Shown here piece after piece: positions 10,112 through 20,096 of a DNA stretch of 64,000 nt. How positions within the stretch are numbered: the first letter of the stretch is position 1; the number at the start of each line of letters is the position of its first letter. The notes under the pieces were generated by a model that saw nothing but the letters and a program-made list of their open reading frames with translations, had not been told where the DNA came from and did not search any database. Made by a program: the position numbers and the translations under genes. Origin of the DNA: an uncultured Cellvibrio sp. (GTDB lineage Bacteria > Pseudomonadota > Gammaproteobacteria > Pseudomonadales > Cellvibrionaceae); the NCBI GenBank assembly GCA_946480695.1, contig CAMLKG010000011.1:1-64000 (forward strand), written 5' to 3'.

Positions 10112-11350
10112 GTGTCGCGTAGAAGAGTTGTTGTCACTGGTCTGGGTATGATCAGCTCATTGGGGAACACAGTTGCAGAAACCTGGCAAGGTATAGTTAA
10201 TGGGAAAAGCGGTGTGTCCACTATTTCTCATTTCGATGCATCGGGATTCACGACACAGTTCAGTGCTTCGGTAAAAAATCTGGTGGTAGATGATTATTTC
10301 CCCAGTAAGGAAGCGCGCAAGATGGACCCGTTTATCCAATACGGTATGGTTGCGGGTATCCAGGCAATCCGTGATTCGGGGCTGGAGATTTCCGACGAGA
10401 ATGCCGGTCGTATTGGCGTATCCATAGGTTCAGGTATTGGCGGAATTGGAACTATTGAGGAGGGGTCATTTACGCTGGAGCACAAGGGGCCCCGTCGTAT
10501 ATCACCGTTCTTTGTACCCAGTGCGATCATCAATATGATTTCCGGCAACCTGTCAATTATGTATGGCTTGCGCGGGCCGAATATCGCAATGACTACCGCC
10601 TGTACGACGGGAACCCATAGCATAGGTTTTGCCACGCGCATGATCCAGCACGGGGATGCCGACGTAATGGTCGCCGGCGGTGCGGAAATGGCAACGACCC
10701 CCCTTGGGCTGGGTGGATTCGCCGCTGCACGGGCGTTATCTACACGCAATGAGAATCCCCAGGCTGCAAGCCGCCCATGGGATAAGGATCGCGACGGATT
10801 TGTATTGGGGGATGGCGCAGGTGTGCTGGTATTGGAAGAATACGAACATGCCAAAAAGCGTGGCGCAAAAATGTATGCCGAACTGATCGGCTTTGGTATG
10901 AGTGGAGATGCTTACCACATGACTTCGCCACCGGAAGACGGCTCCGGTGCTGCTGCCTCAATGCATAATGCCATTATTGACGCTGGTATTCCGTTGGAAC
11001 TCATTAATTATATTAACGCCCATGGTACATCGACATCAGCGGGGGATAAGGCAGAATGTCGGGCGGTTAAGGCGGTTATGGGCAGCGCTGTAGGGCAGGT
11101 GGCGGTTAGTTCCACCAAGTCCATGATTGGCCACTTGCTGGGTGCGGCGGGTGCAGTAGAGGCCATTTTCAGTGTATTGGCGATTCGCGATCAAGTGGCT
11201 CCGCCAACAATCAATCTCGACAATCCCGAAGATGGTTGTGATATCAACCTTGTACCTCACACAGCGCAAGAGCGGAAAATTGAAGCTGTGCTTTCCAATT
11301 CCTTTGGTTTTGGTGGTACGAATGGATCATTGATTTTCCGCAAGGTCTAA
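10112..11350 (+). CDS. fabF: 3-oxoacyl-ACP synthase II FabF
   Basis: Condenses acyl-ACP with malonyl-ACP in the elongation cycle. The start is most likely GTG at 10112, which has GGGAG upstream and gives [13 protein letters not shown] and 412 residues, as in E. coli FabF; the frame also reads back to a TTG at 10088. The catalytic Cys is at 164 in TTACTTGTH. The two His are in INAHGTST and [12 protein letters not shown], and the C-terminus is [14 protein letters not shown]. It is separated from acpP by a terminator and 115 bp, so it may have its own promoter. Confidence 0.97.
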   Translation: MSRRRVVVTGLGMISSLGNTVAETWQGIVNGKSGVSTISHFDASGFTTQFSASVKNLVVDDYFPSKEARKMDPFIQYGMVAGIQAIRDSGLEISDENAGRIGVSIGSGIGGIGTIEEGSFTLEHKGPRRISPFFVPSAIINMISGNLSIMYGLRGPNIAMTTACTTGTHSIGFATRMIQHGDADVMVAGGAEMATTPLGLGGFAAARALSTRNENPQAASRPWDKDRDGFVLGDGAGVLVLEEYEHAKKRGAKMYAELIGFGMSGDAYHMTSPPEDGSGAAASMHNAIIDAGIPLELINYINAHGTSTSAGDKAECRAVKAVMGSAVGQVAVSSTKSMIGHLLGAAGAVEAIFSVLAIRDQVAPPTINLDNPEDGCDINLVPHTAQERKIEAVLSNSFGFGGTNGSLIFRKV

Positions 11351-11377
11351 GTTGCATTTGGTTTTCTAGCCAATTGA

Positions 11378-11406
11378 CGCCGGACTGGGAACAGTCCGGC
11401 GTTTTT
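11378..11406 (+). terminator. Intrinsic terminator after fabF
   Basis: Perfect 9-bp GC-rich stem CGCCGGACT/AGTCCGGCG with a 6-nt loop and five T's, located 27 bp after the fabF stop and 14 bp before pabC. Partial read-through into pabC is possible. Confidence 0.9.
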
Positions 11407-11420
11407 GTATAGAGGTTTTT

Positions 11421-12260
11421 ATGATCCTTCCATTCATCAGTGTTAACGGTGTTCCTGATGCATTAGTGTCGCCGTTGGATCGCGGTTTTAGCTATGGCGA
11501 TGGTTTCTTCGAAACCTGTCGTTGCACCAAGGGGCGGATTCCACTTTGGCCCTACCATCGCGAGCGTATGCTGGGTTCAGCGGAGCGCTTGAATATCCCG
11601 GTCGATGAACAGGTTTTGCAAAGATATTTAGACCAGGCGCTTTCCAAATGTGATTCTGCTCCGGATTCGGTGGTAAAAATTCAGGTTACGCGCGGTGTTG
11701 GCGGACGTGGATACCGCTTACCGGAAAATACGGCGCCAACCTATTTTGTCGGGGTATTTGCAGGCGGCCCACTTGAATCTGTGGCGTTTCGTGATGGTGT
11801 AGCCGTGCGGATATGTGATATCCGCCTCGGGAAAAATCCCGCATTGGCGGGTATCAAGCATTTGAATCGACTTGAACATATCTTGGCCCGTGCGGAATGG
11901 GGCGATGAATTTGCGGAAGGCTTGTTATTGAGTACGGATGGTAAATTGATTGAAGCCACAGTCAGTAATCTTTTTATCGTAAAGGATGGGAAACTGCTGA
12001 CTCCCGATTTATCCGAGGCCGGTGTGGCAGGCATTATGCGTCGCGTAATTGTCGAAGTGCTTGCGCCGCAACTAAACATACCGGTAAAGATGACAAATTG
12101 TGATGTGAGTGACTTGGAGCGGGCTGACGAAGTGTTTTTATCCAACAGTGTGTATGGAATCTGGCCTGTTAACCGAATCGAGGGAATATCTGCCCGGTGG
12201 GAAGGGAGCGTTACCCGAGGCTTACAAAAAAAATTAACCGCTTTATTTCTGGATGTTTAA
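11421..12260 (+). CDS. pabC: Aminodeoxychorismate lyase PabC
   Basis: PLP-dependent release of p-aminobenzoate from 4-amino-4-deoxychorismate for folate synthesis. 279 residues, fold-type IV. The N-terminus has SPLDRGFSYGDGFFET. The PLP Lys146 is in AGIKHLNRLEH, and EATVSNLFIVKDG and AGIMRR are family motifs. It sits between fabF and mltG as in E. coli and Pseudomonas. Start ATG at 11421 has GAGG upstream. Confidence 0.95.
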   Translation: MILPFISVNGVPDALVSPLDRGFSYGDGFFETCRCTKGRIPLWPYHRERMLGSAERLNIPVDEQVLQRYLDQALSKCDSAPDSVVKIQVTRGVGGRGYRLPENTAPTYFVGVFAGGPLESVAFRDGVAVRICDIRLGKNPALAGIKHLNRLEHILARAEWGDEFAEGLLLSTDGKLIEATVSNLFIVKDGKLLTPDLSEAGVAGIMRRVIVEVLAPQLNIPVKMTNCDVSDLERADEVFLSNSVYGIWPVNRIEGISARWEGSVTRGLQKKLTALFLDV

Positions 12261-12285
12261 TCATTTTTGAATGCTTGATGAGTAT

Positions 12286-13347
12286 ATGAAAAAAAACTCC
12301 CTCTTCATAAAACTATTCGGCTTGGCAATCGCTATTTGCCTGGTTGCTCTGCTGTTTGCCGCAACAGCATGGATTTATGTCCAGAATTGGTTAAAAACAC
12401 CGCTAAACATAAGTAGTGAAGGTTATACCTACGAATTAAAGCAAGGGCAAACTCTCGGGCATCTGGCAAACGATTTGAGTGCACAAAAGTTGCTCGAATA
12501 TCCGCGCTTATTAAGGCTTTATGCACGCCTTACCGATACCAGCAAAGTGCATGCGGGGGAATATTTTTTTGCGCAGGGTACTACCCCTGAAACCTTGTTG
12601 GAAAAGCTAAGAAAAGGTGAGGTGGTTTTATACCAGGTGACTTTTGTTGAAGGGTGGACGTTCAAGCAAGCGGTAACGGTATTGGAAAACAATTCATCGG
12701 TTCGCCATGAACTATCGGGAAAAACAGAGAAAGAACAGTTGGCGCTTTTAAATTTGCCGATCGAGCATCCGGAAGGTTGGTTTTTCCCGGATACCTATAG
12801 TTTCAGTCGCAATACCAGCGATATTGAAATCTTACAAAAAGCCTATCATCGGATGGAGCAATTGCTAAATGCCGAGTGGGAAAAGCGGGCACCGGGCTTG
12901 CCGTATAAAAATGCTTACGAAGCGCTGATTATGGCGTCGATTATTGAGCGCGAAACAGGGCATCACAGCGAGCGTGAGCAAATTGCCGGGGTGTTTGTCA
13001 GGCGTTTGCAGCAGGGCATGAAGCTGCAAACTGACCCCACGGTAATCTACGGTATGGGTGATAAATACCGGGGGCGCATTGCCCGGAAAAATCTCGAAGA
13101 GGCAACGGCATATAACACCTATGTTATTGGCGGCCTTCCTCCAACTCCTATTGCCTTACCCAGCGCTGCTTCGATCAAGGCAGCGCTAAATCCGGCAGCT
13201 GGCAATGCGCTATATTTTGTCGCCAAGGGAGATGGAACCAGCGAGTTCTCCGATACGCTCGATGCGCATAATCAAGCGGTGAGGCGTTACCAGTTGAATC
13301 GTCGCAGTGATTATCGTGCAGCGCCACCGCCGCCTGTTAAAGACTGA
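12286..13347 (+). CDS. mltG: Endolytic murein transglycosylase MltG
   Basis: Inner-membrane lytic transglycosylase that cuts nascent peptidoglycan and sets glycan length. A single N-terminal transmembrane helix (about residues 8-30) is followed by a LysM-like segment (GQTLGHLANDL) and the YceG catalytic domain. The catalytic Glu is in MASIIERETG; GVFVRRLQQGMKLQTDP and ATAYNTYVIGGLPPTPI are hallmarks. I prefer the ATG at 12286 over 12271 because it gives a standard MKKNSLF membrane start. Normally tmk and holB follow; here glnS does. Confidence 0.94.
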   Translation: MKKNSLFIKLFGLAIAICLVALLFAATAWIYVQNWLKTPLNISSEGYTYELKQGQTLGHLANDLSAQKLLEYPRLLRLYARLTDTSKVHAGEYFFAQGTTPETLLEKLRKGEVVLYQVTFVEGWTFKQAVTVLENNSSVRHELSGKTEKEQLALLNLPIEHPEGWFFPDTYSFSRNTSDIEILQKAYHRMEQLLNAEWEKRAPGLPYKNAYEALIMASIIERETGHHSEREQIAGVFVRRLQQGMKLQTDPTVIYGMGDKYRGRIARKNLEEATAYNTYVIGGLPPTPIALPSAASIKAALNPAAGNALYFVAKGDGTSEFSDTLDAHNQAVRRYQLNRRSDYRAAPPPPVKD

Positions 13348-13441
13348 GGGTTTTTTGAGCTTTTCGTACTTCAATGCGGTGTTCTGTATGTTTGCCGAGT
13401 ATGAAAAGTCCTGTCAAATCAGTAGAATAGCCCCATCTCGT

Positions 13442-13459
13442 AATCCTGCCGACAGGATT
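13442..13459 (+). promoter_or_regulatory. Hairpin in glnS leader
   Basis: Perfect inverted repeat AATCCTG/CAGGATT with a 4-nt loop, 40 bp before the glnS ATG. There is no T-run, so it is not a terminator. A -10-like TAGAAT occurs about 20 bp upstream, which would place the hairpin at the 5' end of the glnS message. Function unknown. Confidence 0.4.
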
Positions 13460-13499
13460 GCATTCTGACTCACGAATCATCCAACGGATTTGTTATCCC

Positions 13500-15209
13500 A
13501 TGAGCGACAATCATTCCTCGATTGCAATTAACGACGCCGAAGCAAAAGCCAAACCCTTGCACTTTATCCAACAAATTATTCGCAAGGACCTGGAGCAAGG
13601 GCTACACAAAAAAATAGTGACACGTTTTCCTCCAGAGCCCAACGGCTACCTGCACATTGGCCATGCAAAATCAATTTGCCTCAATTTCGGTGTGGCGGAA
13701 GAGTTTGGCGGTGTGTGTAATTTGCGTTTTGACGATACCAATCCGGAAAAGGAAAACGAGGAGTTCGTCAATTCCATTATGGAGGATGTGAAATGGCTAG
13801 GCTTCCAATGGGATGGCAAGGTCAAATATACATCGGATTATTTTGACCAGTTGCATGATTGGGCAATCCACCTGATTAGGAATGGCTTGGCATTTGTATG
13901 TGACCTGAGCGCAGAACAAATGCGTGAATATCGCGGCACCCTGGTTGAACCCGGGAAGAATTCTCCCTATCGAGACCGTTCGGTTGAGGAAAACCTCAAC
14001 CTGTTTGAAAGGATGCGCGCGGGGGAGTTTGATGAGGGGGCGTGTTCGTTGCGCGCGAAAATTGATATGTCCTCACCCAATATCAATTTGCGCGATCCCA
14101 TTATTTATCGCATTAAGAAAGCGCACCATCACCAAACAGGTGATAAATGGTGTATTTATCCCTCTTACGATTTTGCTCATGGGCAAAGTGATGCAATTGA
14201 AGGAATTACCCATTCCATTTGTACCCTGGAATTTGAAGACCATAAGCCGTTATACGATTGGTTTATTCAGAATTTGCCGGTACCGGCCACACCGCGTCAA
14301 TATGAGTTTGCGCGTTTAAATATTAACTACGCCGTTACCAGCAAGCGAAAATTGAAACAATTGGTTGATGAAGGCTATGTGGATGGTTGGAACGATCCTC
14401 GTATGCCTACTATTGCCGGTATGCGTCGCCGTGGCTACACCCCTGCATCATTACGCAATTTTTGTGAGCGTATTGGGGTAACTCGTTCTGATGGCGTTGT
14501 TGACGTGGGCATGTTGGAGTTTTGCGTTCGCGATGATTTGGATAAAAACGCGCCGCGCGCCATGTGTGTATTGCGTCCACTGAAAGTTAGTTTAACCAAT
14601 TATCCCGCCGATAAAGTGGAAACTCTAACCGTTCACAATCATCCGGGCCGCGAGGACCTTGGCGACCGCACAATTCCATTTAGCCCAACCCTTTTTATTG
14701 AGCAGGAAGATTTTCGTGAAGATGCCAATAAAAAATATAAGCGTTTGGTTTTGGGTAAGCGTGTTCGCTTGCGCGGCGCTTATGTAATTGAAGCGGATGA
14801 AGCCATCAAAGACGAAGCGGGAAAAATTATTGAAATCCGCGCGCGTATCATCGAAGGGACTTTGGGTAAGGACCCGGAAGATGGCGTTAAACCGAAGGGT
14901 GTAATCCATTGGGTGTCTGCAACACAAAATCTGGATTGTGAAGTGCGGTTATATGACCGTTTATTTAGCGATGAAGCACCGGATGCAGGTGGCAAGAATT
15001 TCCTGGATGCGGTAAATCCAAAGAATCTGGAGATATTGGAAGGCTGTAAAGCGGAAGTGAGCTTGGGTAAGGCCGTGGTAGGGAATAATTTTCAATTTGA
15101 ACGTCAGGGCTATTTTTGCCTGGATAGCAGGTACAGCACGGCGGAGAAGCCGGTATTTAACCGTACCATCAGTTTGAAAGACAGCTTCAGCAAAGAAGAA
15201 CAGGAATAA
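13500..15209 (+). CDS. glnS: Glutamine-tRNA ligase
   Basis: Charges tRNA-Gln. Class I synthetase of 569 residues from the ATG at 13500; an in-frame TTG at 13458 exists but lacks support. The HIGH motif is in [16 protein letters not shown], and the KMSKS equivalent is VTSKRKL. The C-terminal two beta-barrel anticodon-binding region contains [17 protein letters not shown]. Its TAA is 2 bp from cysS, so the two synthetases are co-transcribed, a pairing also seen in pseudomonads. Confidence 0.97.
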   Translation: MSDNHSSIAINDAEAKAKPLHFIQQIIRKDLEQGLHKKIVTRFPPEPNGYLHIGHAKSICLNFGVAEEFGGVCNLRFDDTNPEKENEEFVNSIMEDVKWLGFQWDGKVKYTSDYFDQLHDWAIHLIRNGLAFVCDLSAEQMREYRGTLVEPGKNSPYRDRSVEENLNLFERMRAGEFDEGACSLRAKIDMSSPNINLRDPIIYRIKKAHHHQTGDKWCIYPSYDFAHGQSDAIEGITHSICTLEFEDHKPLYDWFIQNLPVPATPRQYEFARLNINYAVTSKRKLKQLVDEGYVDGWNDPRMPTIAGMRRRGYTPASLRNFCERIGVTRSDGVVDVGMLEFCVRDDLDKNAPRAMCVLRPLKVSLTNYPADKVETLTVHNHPGREDLGDRTIPFSPTLFIEQEDFREDANKKYKRLVLGKRVRLRGAYVIEADEAIKDEAGKIIEIRARIIEGTLGKDPEDGVKPKGVIHWVSATQNLDCEVRLYDRLFSDEAPDAGGKNFLDAVNPKNLEILEGCKAEVSLGKAVVGNNFQFERQGYFCLDSRYSTAEKPVFNRTISLKDSFSKEEQE

Positions 15210-15211
15210 AT

Positions 15212-16603
15212 ATGTTGCAGATATACAATACATTCACACGCCAGAAAGAAATTTTTAAGCCGCTGAAGCCCAACAAAATTTCTATGTATGTCTGCGGCAT
15301 TACCGTCTATGACTATTGCCACATTGGCCACGCACGCACTTCCATTGCTTTCGATGTGATTGCCAGGTTTTTGCGCAGCCAGGGCTGGGATTTGAATTTT
15401 GTTCATAACATTACCGATATCGATGACAAAATAATTCGTCGTGCGAATGAGTTGGGCGAAAAATTTGATGAATTGACCCAGCGTTTCATTGATGCCATGC
15501 ACGAAGATGAAAAAAGTTTGGGCATCCTGCCGCCCACCGTGGAACCACGTGCGACGGAATTTATCGGTCCAATTATTGAAATTGTCGATACCCTTATTAA
15601 AAAAGGCCACGCTTATGCGGCAACAAACGGGGATGTTTATTACCGGGTAACCAGTTTTGATGGTTACGGGAAGTTGTCGAACAAAAATATTGATGAGCTA
15701 CTGGCGGGGGCGCGCATCGAAATTGATGAAATTAAAGAAGATGCGCGTGACTTTGTGTTGTGGAAAGCGGCGAAACCGGGCGAACCTTCCTGGCCATCAC
15801 CATGGGGGCAAGGTCGTCCCGGTTGGCATATCGAATGTTCAGCAATGGCAAAAAAATGTTGCGGTGATCAATTGGATATCCATGGTGGTGGTGCAGATTT
15901 ACAATTTCCCCACCATGAAAATGAAATTGCCCAAAGTGAAGCGGCAAACGGGCACTCCTATGTAAATTATTGGATGCATGTGGCTCCGTTGCGTGTGGAC
16001 GGAGTAAAAATGTCCAAGTCGCTGGGTAATTTTTTTACTATCCGTGATGTTTTGGAAAAGTATCATCCGGAGGTGGTGCGTTTCTTTCTTATCAGTAGCC
16101 ATTACCGCAGCCCGATAAATTATTCTCAAGATAGCCTGGTTGAAGCCCGAGCCGGGTTGGAACGTTTTTATTCCGCATTGCGCGATCATGTTGCGGTAGC
16201 CCCGGCGAGTATTGCGGATATTGCCAACAGCCAGTATTACAAGGCTTTCGTCGATGCGATGAATGATGATTTCAATACGCGTGTAGCCCTGGCCACCATG
16301 TATGACCTGGTTCGTGAGTTGAACAGCTGCCAGGAAGTCGGGCGCGCTTCGCAATTGGCCGCTGAGTTAAAGGCACTGGGGGGTATCCTGGGAATATTCA
16401 GGTTTGACCCGACCGAATTTTTGCAGTCAGGAGCGACCGACCAAATTTCCGCCGAAGATGTGGAGCGGTTAATTGCGGAACGTATTCAAGCGAAAAAAGA
16501 CAAACAATATGCGCGTGCCGATGAAATACGGAAAGCATTAACAGAAGCTGGCATTGTGCTGGAGGATACACGTGACGGCACCACCCAATGGCGTCGGGAA
16601 TAG
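15212..16603 (+). CDS. cysS: Cysteine-tRNA ligase
   Basis: Charges tRNA-Cys. 463 residues. The zinc-binding Cys and HIGH motif are in YVCGITVYDYCHIGHARTS. GWHIECSAMAKK and HGGGADLQFPHHENE supply further zinc ligands. The KMSKS loop is VKMSKSLGNFFTI, and the C-terminal DALR-type domain ends in GTTQWRR. It is in an operon with glnS. Confidence 0.97.
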   Translation: MLQIYNTFTRQKEIFKPLKPNKISMYVCGITVYDYCHIGHARTSIAFDVIARFLRSQGWDLNFVHNITDIDDKIIRRANELGEKFDELTQRFIDAMHEDEKSLGILPPTVEPRATEFIGPIIEIVDTLIKKGHAYAATNGDVYYRVTSFDGYGKLSNKNIDELLAGARIEIDEIKEDARDFVLWKAAKPGEPSWPSPWGQGRPGWHIECSAMAKKCCGDQLDIHGGGADLQFPHHENEIAQSEAANGHSYVNYWMHVAPLRVDGVKMSKSLGNFFTIRDVLEKYHPEVVRFFLISSHYRSPINYSQDSLVEARAGLERFYSALRDHVAVAPASIADIANSQYYKAFVDAMNDDFNTRVALATMYDLVRELNSCQEVGRASQLAAELKALGGILGIFRFDPTEFLQSGATDQISAEDVERLIAERIQAKKDKQYARADEIRKALTEAGIVLEDTRDGTTQWRRE

Positions 16604-16614
16604 GTCTATTGGAT

Positions 16615-16815
16615 ATGAAAGAGCAAATATTCAGCGAATACGCCTTGCATTGGGCTGGTGGTTTTATGCTGATCTATGTGTTGGCACAGCTGCTGGTATC
16701 CAGGCATTCTCGCTTCCAGTTCTTATCCCCCATTCAAAAAAGCGTTGCTGTAAAAGTGATTGCTCTGTGCGGATTCGTATTGGCTTATTTATTAGTTAAG
16801 TTGTTGGTAGGCTAG
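16615..16815 (+). CDS. Small membrane protein of unknown function
   Basis: 66-residue protein with two predicted membrane spans (about residues 10-27 and 43-64) separated by a short basic loop. The frame reads back to an ATG at 16588 inside cysS, but the start at 16615, 11 bp after the cysS stop, avoids overlap. It appears to be the tail of the glnS-cysS operon. I do not recognise the family. Confidence 0.55.
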   Translation: MKEQIFSEYALHWAGGFMLIYVLAQLLVSRHSRFQFLSPIQKSVAVKVIALCGFVLAYLLVKLLVG

Positions 16816-16843
16816 GCAACCAGGGTCGTTTAGCAGGTAATCT

Positions 16844-17089
16844 ATGGTTTTGCGTAAACTCTTAAGGCATCGCGGTTTGGGTATTAATTTATTGGCCGGT
16901 TTTTGTTTTTTAATGCTGGCGGTTTACGGATGGGGTTTAAGCTGGAAAGAAATGGGTGGATATCTTTTGATATTGCTTATTTTATTGGTTGGGTTAATTG
17001 GTACGGCTGCGCTATTGGGTTGGGTGTTGCATAAGTTCAAAACACGCGCCAATAAAACCGATAATTCGCAGAACAATGATGGAAACTGA
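16844..17089 (+). CDS. Small membrane protein of unknown function
   Basis: 81-residue protein with a basic N-terminus (VLRKLLRHRG), two hydrophobic segments (about 13-30 and 38-62) and a polar Asn-rich tail. It has a GC and codon character like its neighbours and follows the previous small membrane gene by 28 bp. It converges on ypjD with only 5 bp between them. Family not recognised; translation is likely but not certain. Confidence 0.55.
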   Translation: MVLRKLLRHRGLGINLLAGFCFLMLAVYGWGLSWKEMGGYLLILLILLVGLIGTAALLGWVLHKFKTRANKTDNSQNNDGN

Positions 17090-17094
17090 AACCA

Positions 17095-17895
17095 TCATAT
17101 TTTATTCAAGATGATTTCCAGCACTAACTTGCTACCGAAGTATGCCAGCATTAAACATACAAACCCCGCCAAAGCCCAGCGAATCGCTTTAGTGCCGCGC
17201 CATCCCAATTGAAAGCGCCCCCAGAGCAAAAGCGCGTAAATAAACCAGGCGATTAATGCAAAAACAGTCTTGTGGACTAAATGTTGCGCGAACATATCTT
17301 CCAGGAAATAGAAACCTGAAGCTATCGCAAAAGTAAGGAGTAATTCCCCTACCCATAAAAATTCGAACAGCAATGACTCCATGGTTTGCAAGGGGGGGAG
17401 GAGTTTGCTATTGGCAAGAAGGCTTTTATTTTTCAATGCACGATTTTGATAGGCAAGTAAAAGGGCTTGCAGGCTGGCGATAGTAAGAAGGCTGTAGGCC
17501 AGGATTGATAAAATCACATGGGCGGCAATAGTGTATTCCAGCGTGTGCCGCCAATCCGGATTGTTGCCCAATAACGACCCCAATACTGACGCCGCGGAAA
17601 GGGGGAACAAAAGCAGGAATAAATTGTGCACCTCTTTTCTTAAGCTGCTCATGAGAACTATCGCATTTACCACCCAAAAAATTAACGAGGATACCGAAAA
17701 TAAACTAAAGGCCAGGTGACCATCATCCAGGCTCAGGCCATAAACACCGATGCCGTGGATAATCAAGGCGAGCAATGCGACATAGCGTATATGAACCGAC
17801 GGCAGCGACTGATGACGGCCAAACTGTCGCCCAAAATAAATGGCCGCGATGGTATAAATAAACAGGGCAATGAGGTTGGCGCTTAATGTCATCAT
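17095..17895 (-). CDS. ypjD: YpjD/CcsA-like inner membrane protein
   Basis: 266-residue polytopic protein with about eight hydrophobic helices, of the cytochrome c assembly (CcsA/HemX-like) superfamily. Conserved-looking pieces are LEYTIAAHVILSILAYSLLTIA and the FLWVGELLLTFAIASGFYFLED region, with His in LVHKTVFALIAWFIYALLLW. It is divergent from ffh, the same neighbourhood as E. coli ypjD, which supports the assignment. Start is at 17895 or the adjacent Met. Confidence 0.85.
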   Translation of the reverse strand: MMTLSANLIALFIYTIAAIYFGRQFGRHQSLPSVHIRYVALLALIIHGIGVYGLSLDDGHLAFSLFSVSSLIFWVVNAIVLMSSLRKEVHNLFLLLFPLSAASVLGSLLGNNPDWRHTLEYTIAAHVILSILAYSLLTIASLQALLLAYQNRALKNKSLLANSKLLPPLQTMESLLFEFLWVGELLLTFAIASGFYFLEDMFAQHLVHKTVFALIAWFIYALLLWGRFQLGWRGTKAIRWALAGFVCLMLAYFGSKLVLEIILNKI

Positions 17896-18062
17896 GCTGG
17901 AATGGGTGATCCTTTAGGGCATTTTCAAGGGCAAAACCGAGGTCGCAAGTGTGTCACAAGGCCCTTCCAAAGAGAAGATTAAATGAGAAATGACCTTGAT
18001 AAGTATCGACCCGGGTATTAAGGATTGCCGGCGTAATACACCTGCGGCGGGCATTTTGAAGG

Positions 18063-18068
18063 TATAAT
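18063..18068 (+). promoter_or_regulatory. Probable ffh promoter -10
   Basis: A perfect TATAAT lies 79 bp upstream of the ffh ATG. No good -35 stands 16-18 bp before it (ACCTGC at 17 bp). It is the strongest promoter-like element in the ypjD/ffh gap. Confidence 0.5.
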
Positions 18069-18147
18069 CGCCGCCACTTTATCGGATCGCCGCCAAGCAA
18101 GGCTTATCGCAGGTGATCAACTTTCAACTGATGTTTTGAGACAGGCT

Positions 18148-19536
18148 ATGTTTGAGAATCTAACCGACCGTTTATCCCATACCCTGCGCACCATTACCGG
18201 CAAGGCGCGCCTCAGCGAAGACAATATCAAAGATGCCTTGCGTGATGTACGTAAAGCCCTGCTGGAGGCAGACGTAGCATTGCCTGTGGTTAAAGCCTTT
18301 ATTGATCAGGTCCGCAGTCGTGCATTGGGCCAGCAAATCAGCAAAGCATTAAACCCCGGCCAGCAATTCATAAAAATTGTTGAGGCTGAATTGGTTGCCA
18401 CTATGGGGCAGGCTAATGAATCCCTGAACCTGGCGCAACAGCCGCCAGCGGTGGTATTGATGGCGGGTTTGCAAGGTGCCGGTAAGACAACCTCGGTTGC
18501 CAAATTGGCCCGCTTTCTCAAAGAGCGTGAAAAGAAAAAGGTATTGGTGGTCAGCGCGGACATTTATCGGCCTGCTGCCATTCAACAATTACAGACACTG
18601 GCTGGTGAAGTCGGAGTGGATTTTTATCCATCGTCCGGGGATCAAAAACCGCTGGATATTGCGCGCAATGCGATTGATCACGCCAGGAAGCAATTTTTTG
18701 ATGTGTTAATTGTGGATACCGCCGGTCGCTTGCATGTTGATGAAGAGTTAATGACCGAAATAAAAGACCTTCATGCGGCCATTAGTCCTATCGAAACTTT
18801 ATTTGTAATTGATGCCATGATCGGCCAGGACGCGGTAAATACCGCTAAGGCGTTTAATGATGCCTTACCCCTTACCGGTGTTATTCTGACCAAAGCGGAT
18901 GGCGATGCCCGTGGCGGGGCTGCTTTATCTGTTCGCCATATCACCGGCAAACCTATCAAGTTTTTGGGGATGGGCGAAAAAGTGGATGCGCTGGAGCCAT
19001 TCCATCCCGATCGCATCGCTTCACGTATTCTCGGAATGGGTGATGTGCTCTCGTTAATTGAGCAAGTTGAGCGTAACGTCGATAAGGAAAAAGCGGAAAA
19101 GCTGATTAAGAAAGTTACCAAAGGCCAAAAGTTTGACTTGGAAGATTTGCGTGATCAATTGCAGCAAATGCAAAACATGGGCGGGTTGACCTCTATGTTG
19201 GATAAATTACCTGGCCTCGGCAATGTTGCGCAATTGGCCCAGTCTTCCAATATGAATAAGCAATTCAAAACCATGGAAGCGATTATCAATTCAATGACTC
19301 CGGAAGAACGCCGTAACCCTGACGATTTGAGTGGTTCGCGCAAGCGCCGTATAACCATGGGTTCCGGCACGCAAATTCAGGATTTGAACCGCCTGTTAAA
19401 ACAATATAAGCAAATGGCCAAAATGATGGGCAAAATGAAAGGTGGCGGCATGCAAAAAATGATGCGCGGTTTGAACGGAATGATGCCCGGTGGCATGCCA
19501 TCCGGAGGTGCTTTACCCCCTGGATTTCGCAAATAA
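18148..19536 (+). CDS. ffh: Signal recognition particle GTPase Ffh
   Basis: Protein subunit of SRP that targets inner-membrane proteins co-translationally. The ATG at 18148 gives MFENLTDRLS and 462 residues; the frame extends to a TTG at 18136. The N domain is followed by the G domain with GLQGAGKTT (P-loop), VDTAGRLHVDEELM, TKADGDARGG and the GMGEK motif. The M domain is Met-rich and ends in GGMQKMMRGLNGMMPGGMP, the 4.5S RNA and signal-peptide binding part. Confidence 0.98.
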   Translation: MFENLTDRLSHTLRTITGKARLSEDNIKDALRDVRKALLEADVALPVVKAFIDQVRSRALGQQISKALNPGQQFIKIVEAELVATMGQANESLNLAQQPPAVVLMAGLQGAGKTTSVAKLARFLKEREKKKVLVVSADIYRPAAIQQLQTLAGEVGVDFYPSSGDQKPLDIARNAIDHARKQFFDVLIVDTAGRLHVDEELMTEIKDLHAAISPIETLFVIDAMIGQDAVNTAKAFNDALPLTGVILTKADGDARGGAALSVRHITGKPIKFLGMGEKVDALEPFHPDRIASRILGMGDVLSLIEQVERNVDKEKAEKLIKKVTKGQKFDLEDLRDQLQQMQNMGGLTSMLDKLPGLGNVAQLAQSSNMNKQFKTMEAIINSMTPEERRNPDDLSGSRKRRITMGSGTQIQDLNRLLKQYKQMAKMMGKMKGGGMQKMMRGLNGMMPGGMPSGGALPPGFRK

Positions 19537-19584
19537 TTTATTGTAAGTATGCCCGGAATGAACTGCTCCCTGAATCGGTGATTT

Positions 19585-19610
19585 GCCAACCTGGGGCAGT
19601 TCAGGTTGGC
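19585..19610 (+). terminator. Likely terminator hairpin after ffh
   Basis: Perfect 9-bp stem GCCAACCTG/CAGGTTGGC with an 8-nt loop, 48 bp after ffh. The T-tract is weak (GGGTTTCATT). A second, mutually exclusive 8-bp stem TGAACTGC/GCAGTTCA overlaps it. Confidence 0.55.
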
Positions 19611-19656
19611 GGGTTTCATTGCGATAATTAAATTCTTAGCGCAAAGACCATTTTTA

Positions 19657-20082
19657 TTAACTGGTTTCGCCTTGTAACGTTAAAACCAATGATCTGGCTC
19701 CCCCATGATTGCGATGCTCACATAAATAAATACCTTGCCATATTCCCAAATTCAATCGTCCTTGTGTAATGGGAATATTAAGGCTCGCACCAAGAAGGCT
19801 GCTTTTTAAATGGGCGGGAAGGTCGTCGCTCCCTTCGTCATTATGTAAATAATAAGGTTCGTTTTCGGGCACCAGGCGATTAAAAAAACTTTCAAAGTCT
19901 TTGCGCACTGTCGGATCAGCATTTTCGTTAATGGTGAGCGATGCGGAAGTATGTTTGATGAGGATATTCAATAATCCAACTTTGGTTTGTTTTAATTCCG
20001 GTATTTCCCTTAAAAGTTTATCGGTAATCAAATGAAAGCCCCGGCGATGTTCCGGCAACTGGATTTCTTTTTGTATCCACAT
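19657..20082 (-). CDS. yjbQ: YjbQ-family protein (UPF0047)
   Basis: 141-residue UPF0047 protein. The conserved core is IKHTSASLTINENADPTVRKD, then the YYLHNDEGSDDLPAHLKSSLLG and GIYLCEHRNHGGAR motifs with conserved His/Asp/Glu. Members show weak thiamine-phosphate synthase activity in vitro; the physiological role is unsettled. It lies 14 bp after the HopJ-family gene on the same strand and is probably co-transcribed with it. Confidence 0.92.
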   Translation of the reverse strand: MWIQKEIQLPEHRRGFHLITDKLLREIPELKQTKVGLLNILIKHTSASLTINENADPTVRKDFESFFNRLVPENEPYYLHNDEGSDDLPAHLKSSLLGASLNIPITQGRLNLGIWQGIYLCEHRNHGGARSLVLTLQGETS

Positions 20083-20096
20083 AGCGTTTACCCGGA

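Noticed and set aside
10294..10854. 186-codon minus-strand frame
   Set aside because: Antisense shadow of fabF, which has all catalytic residues.
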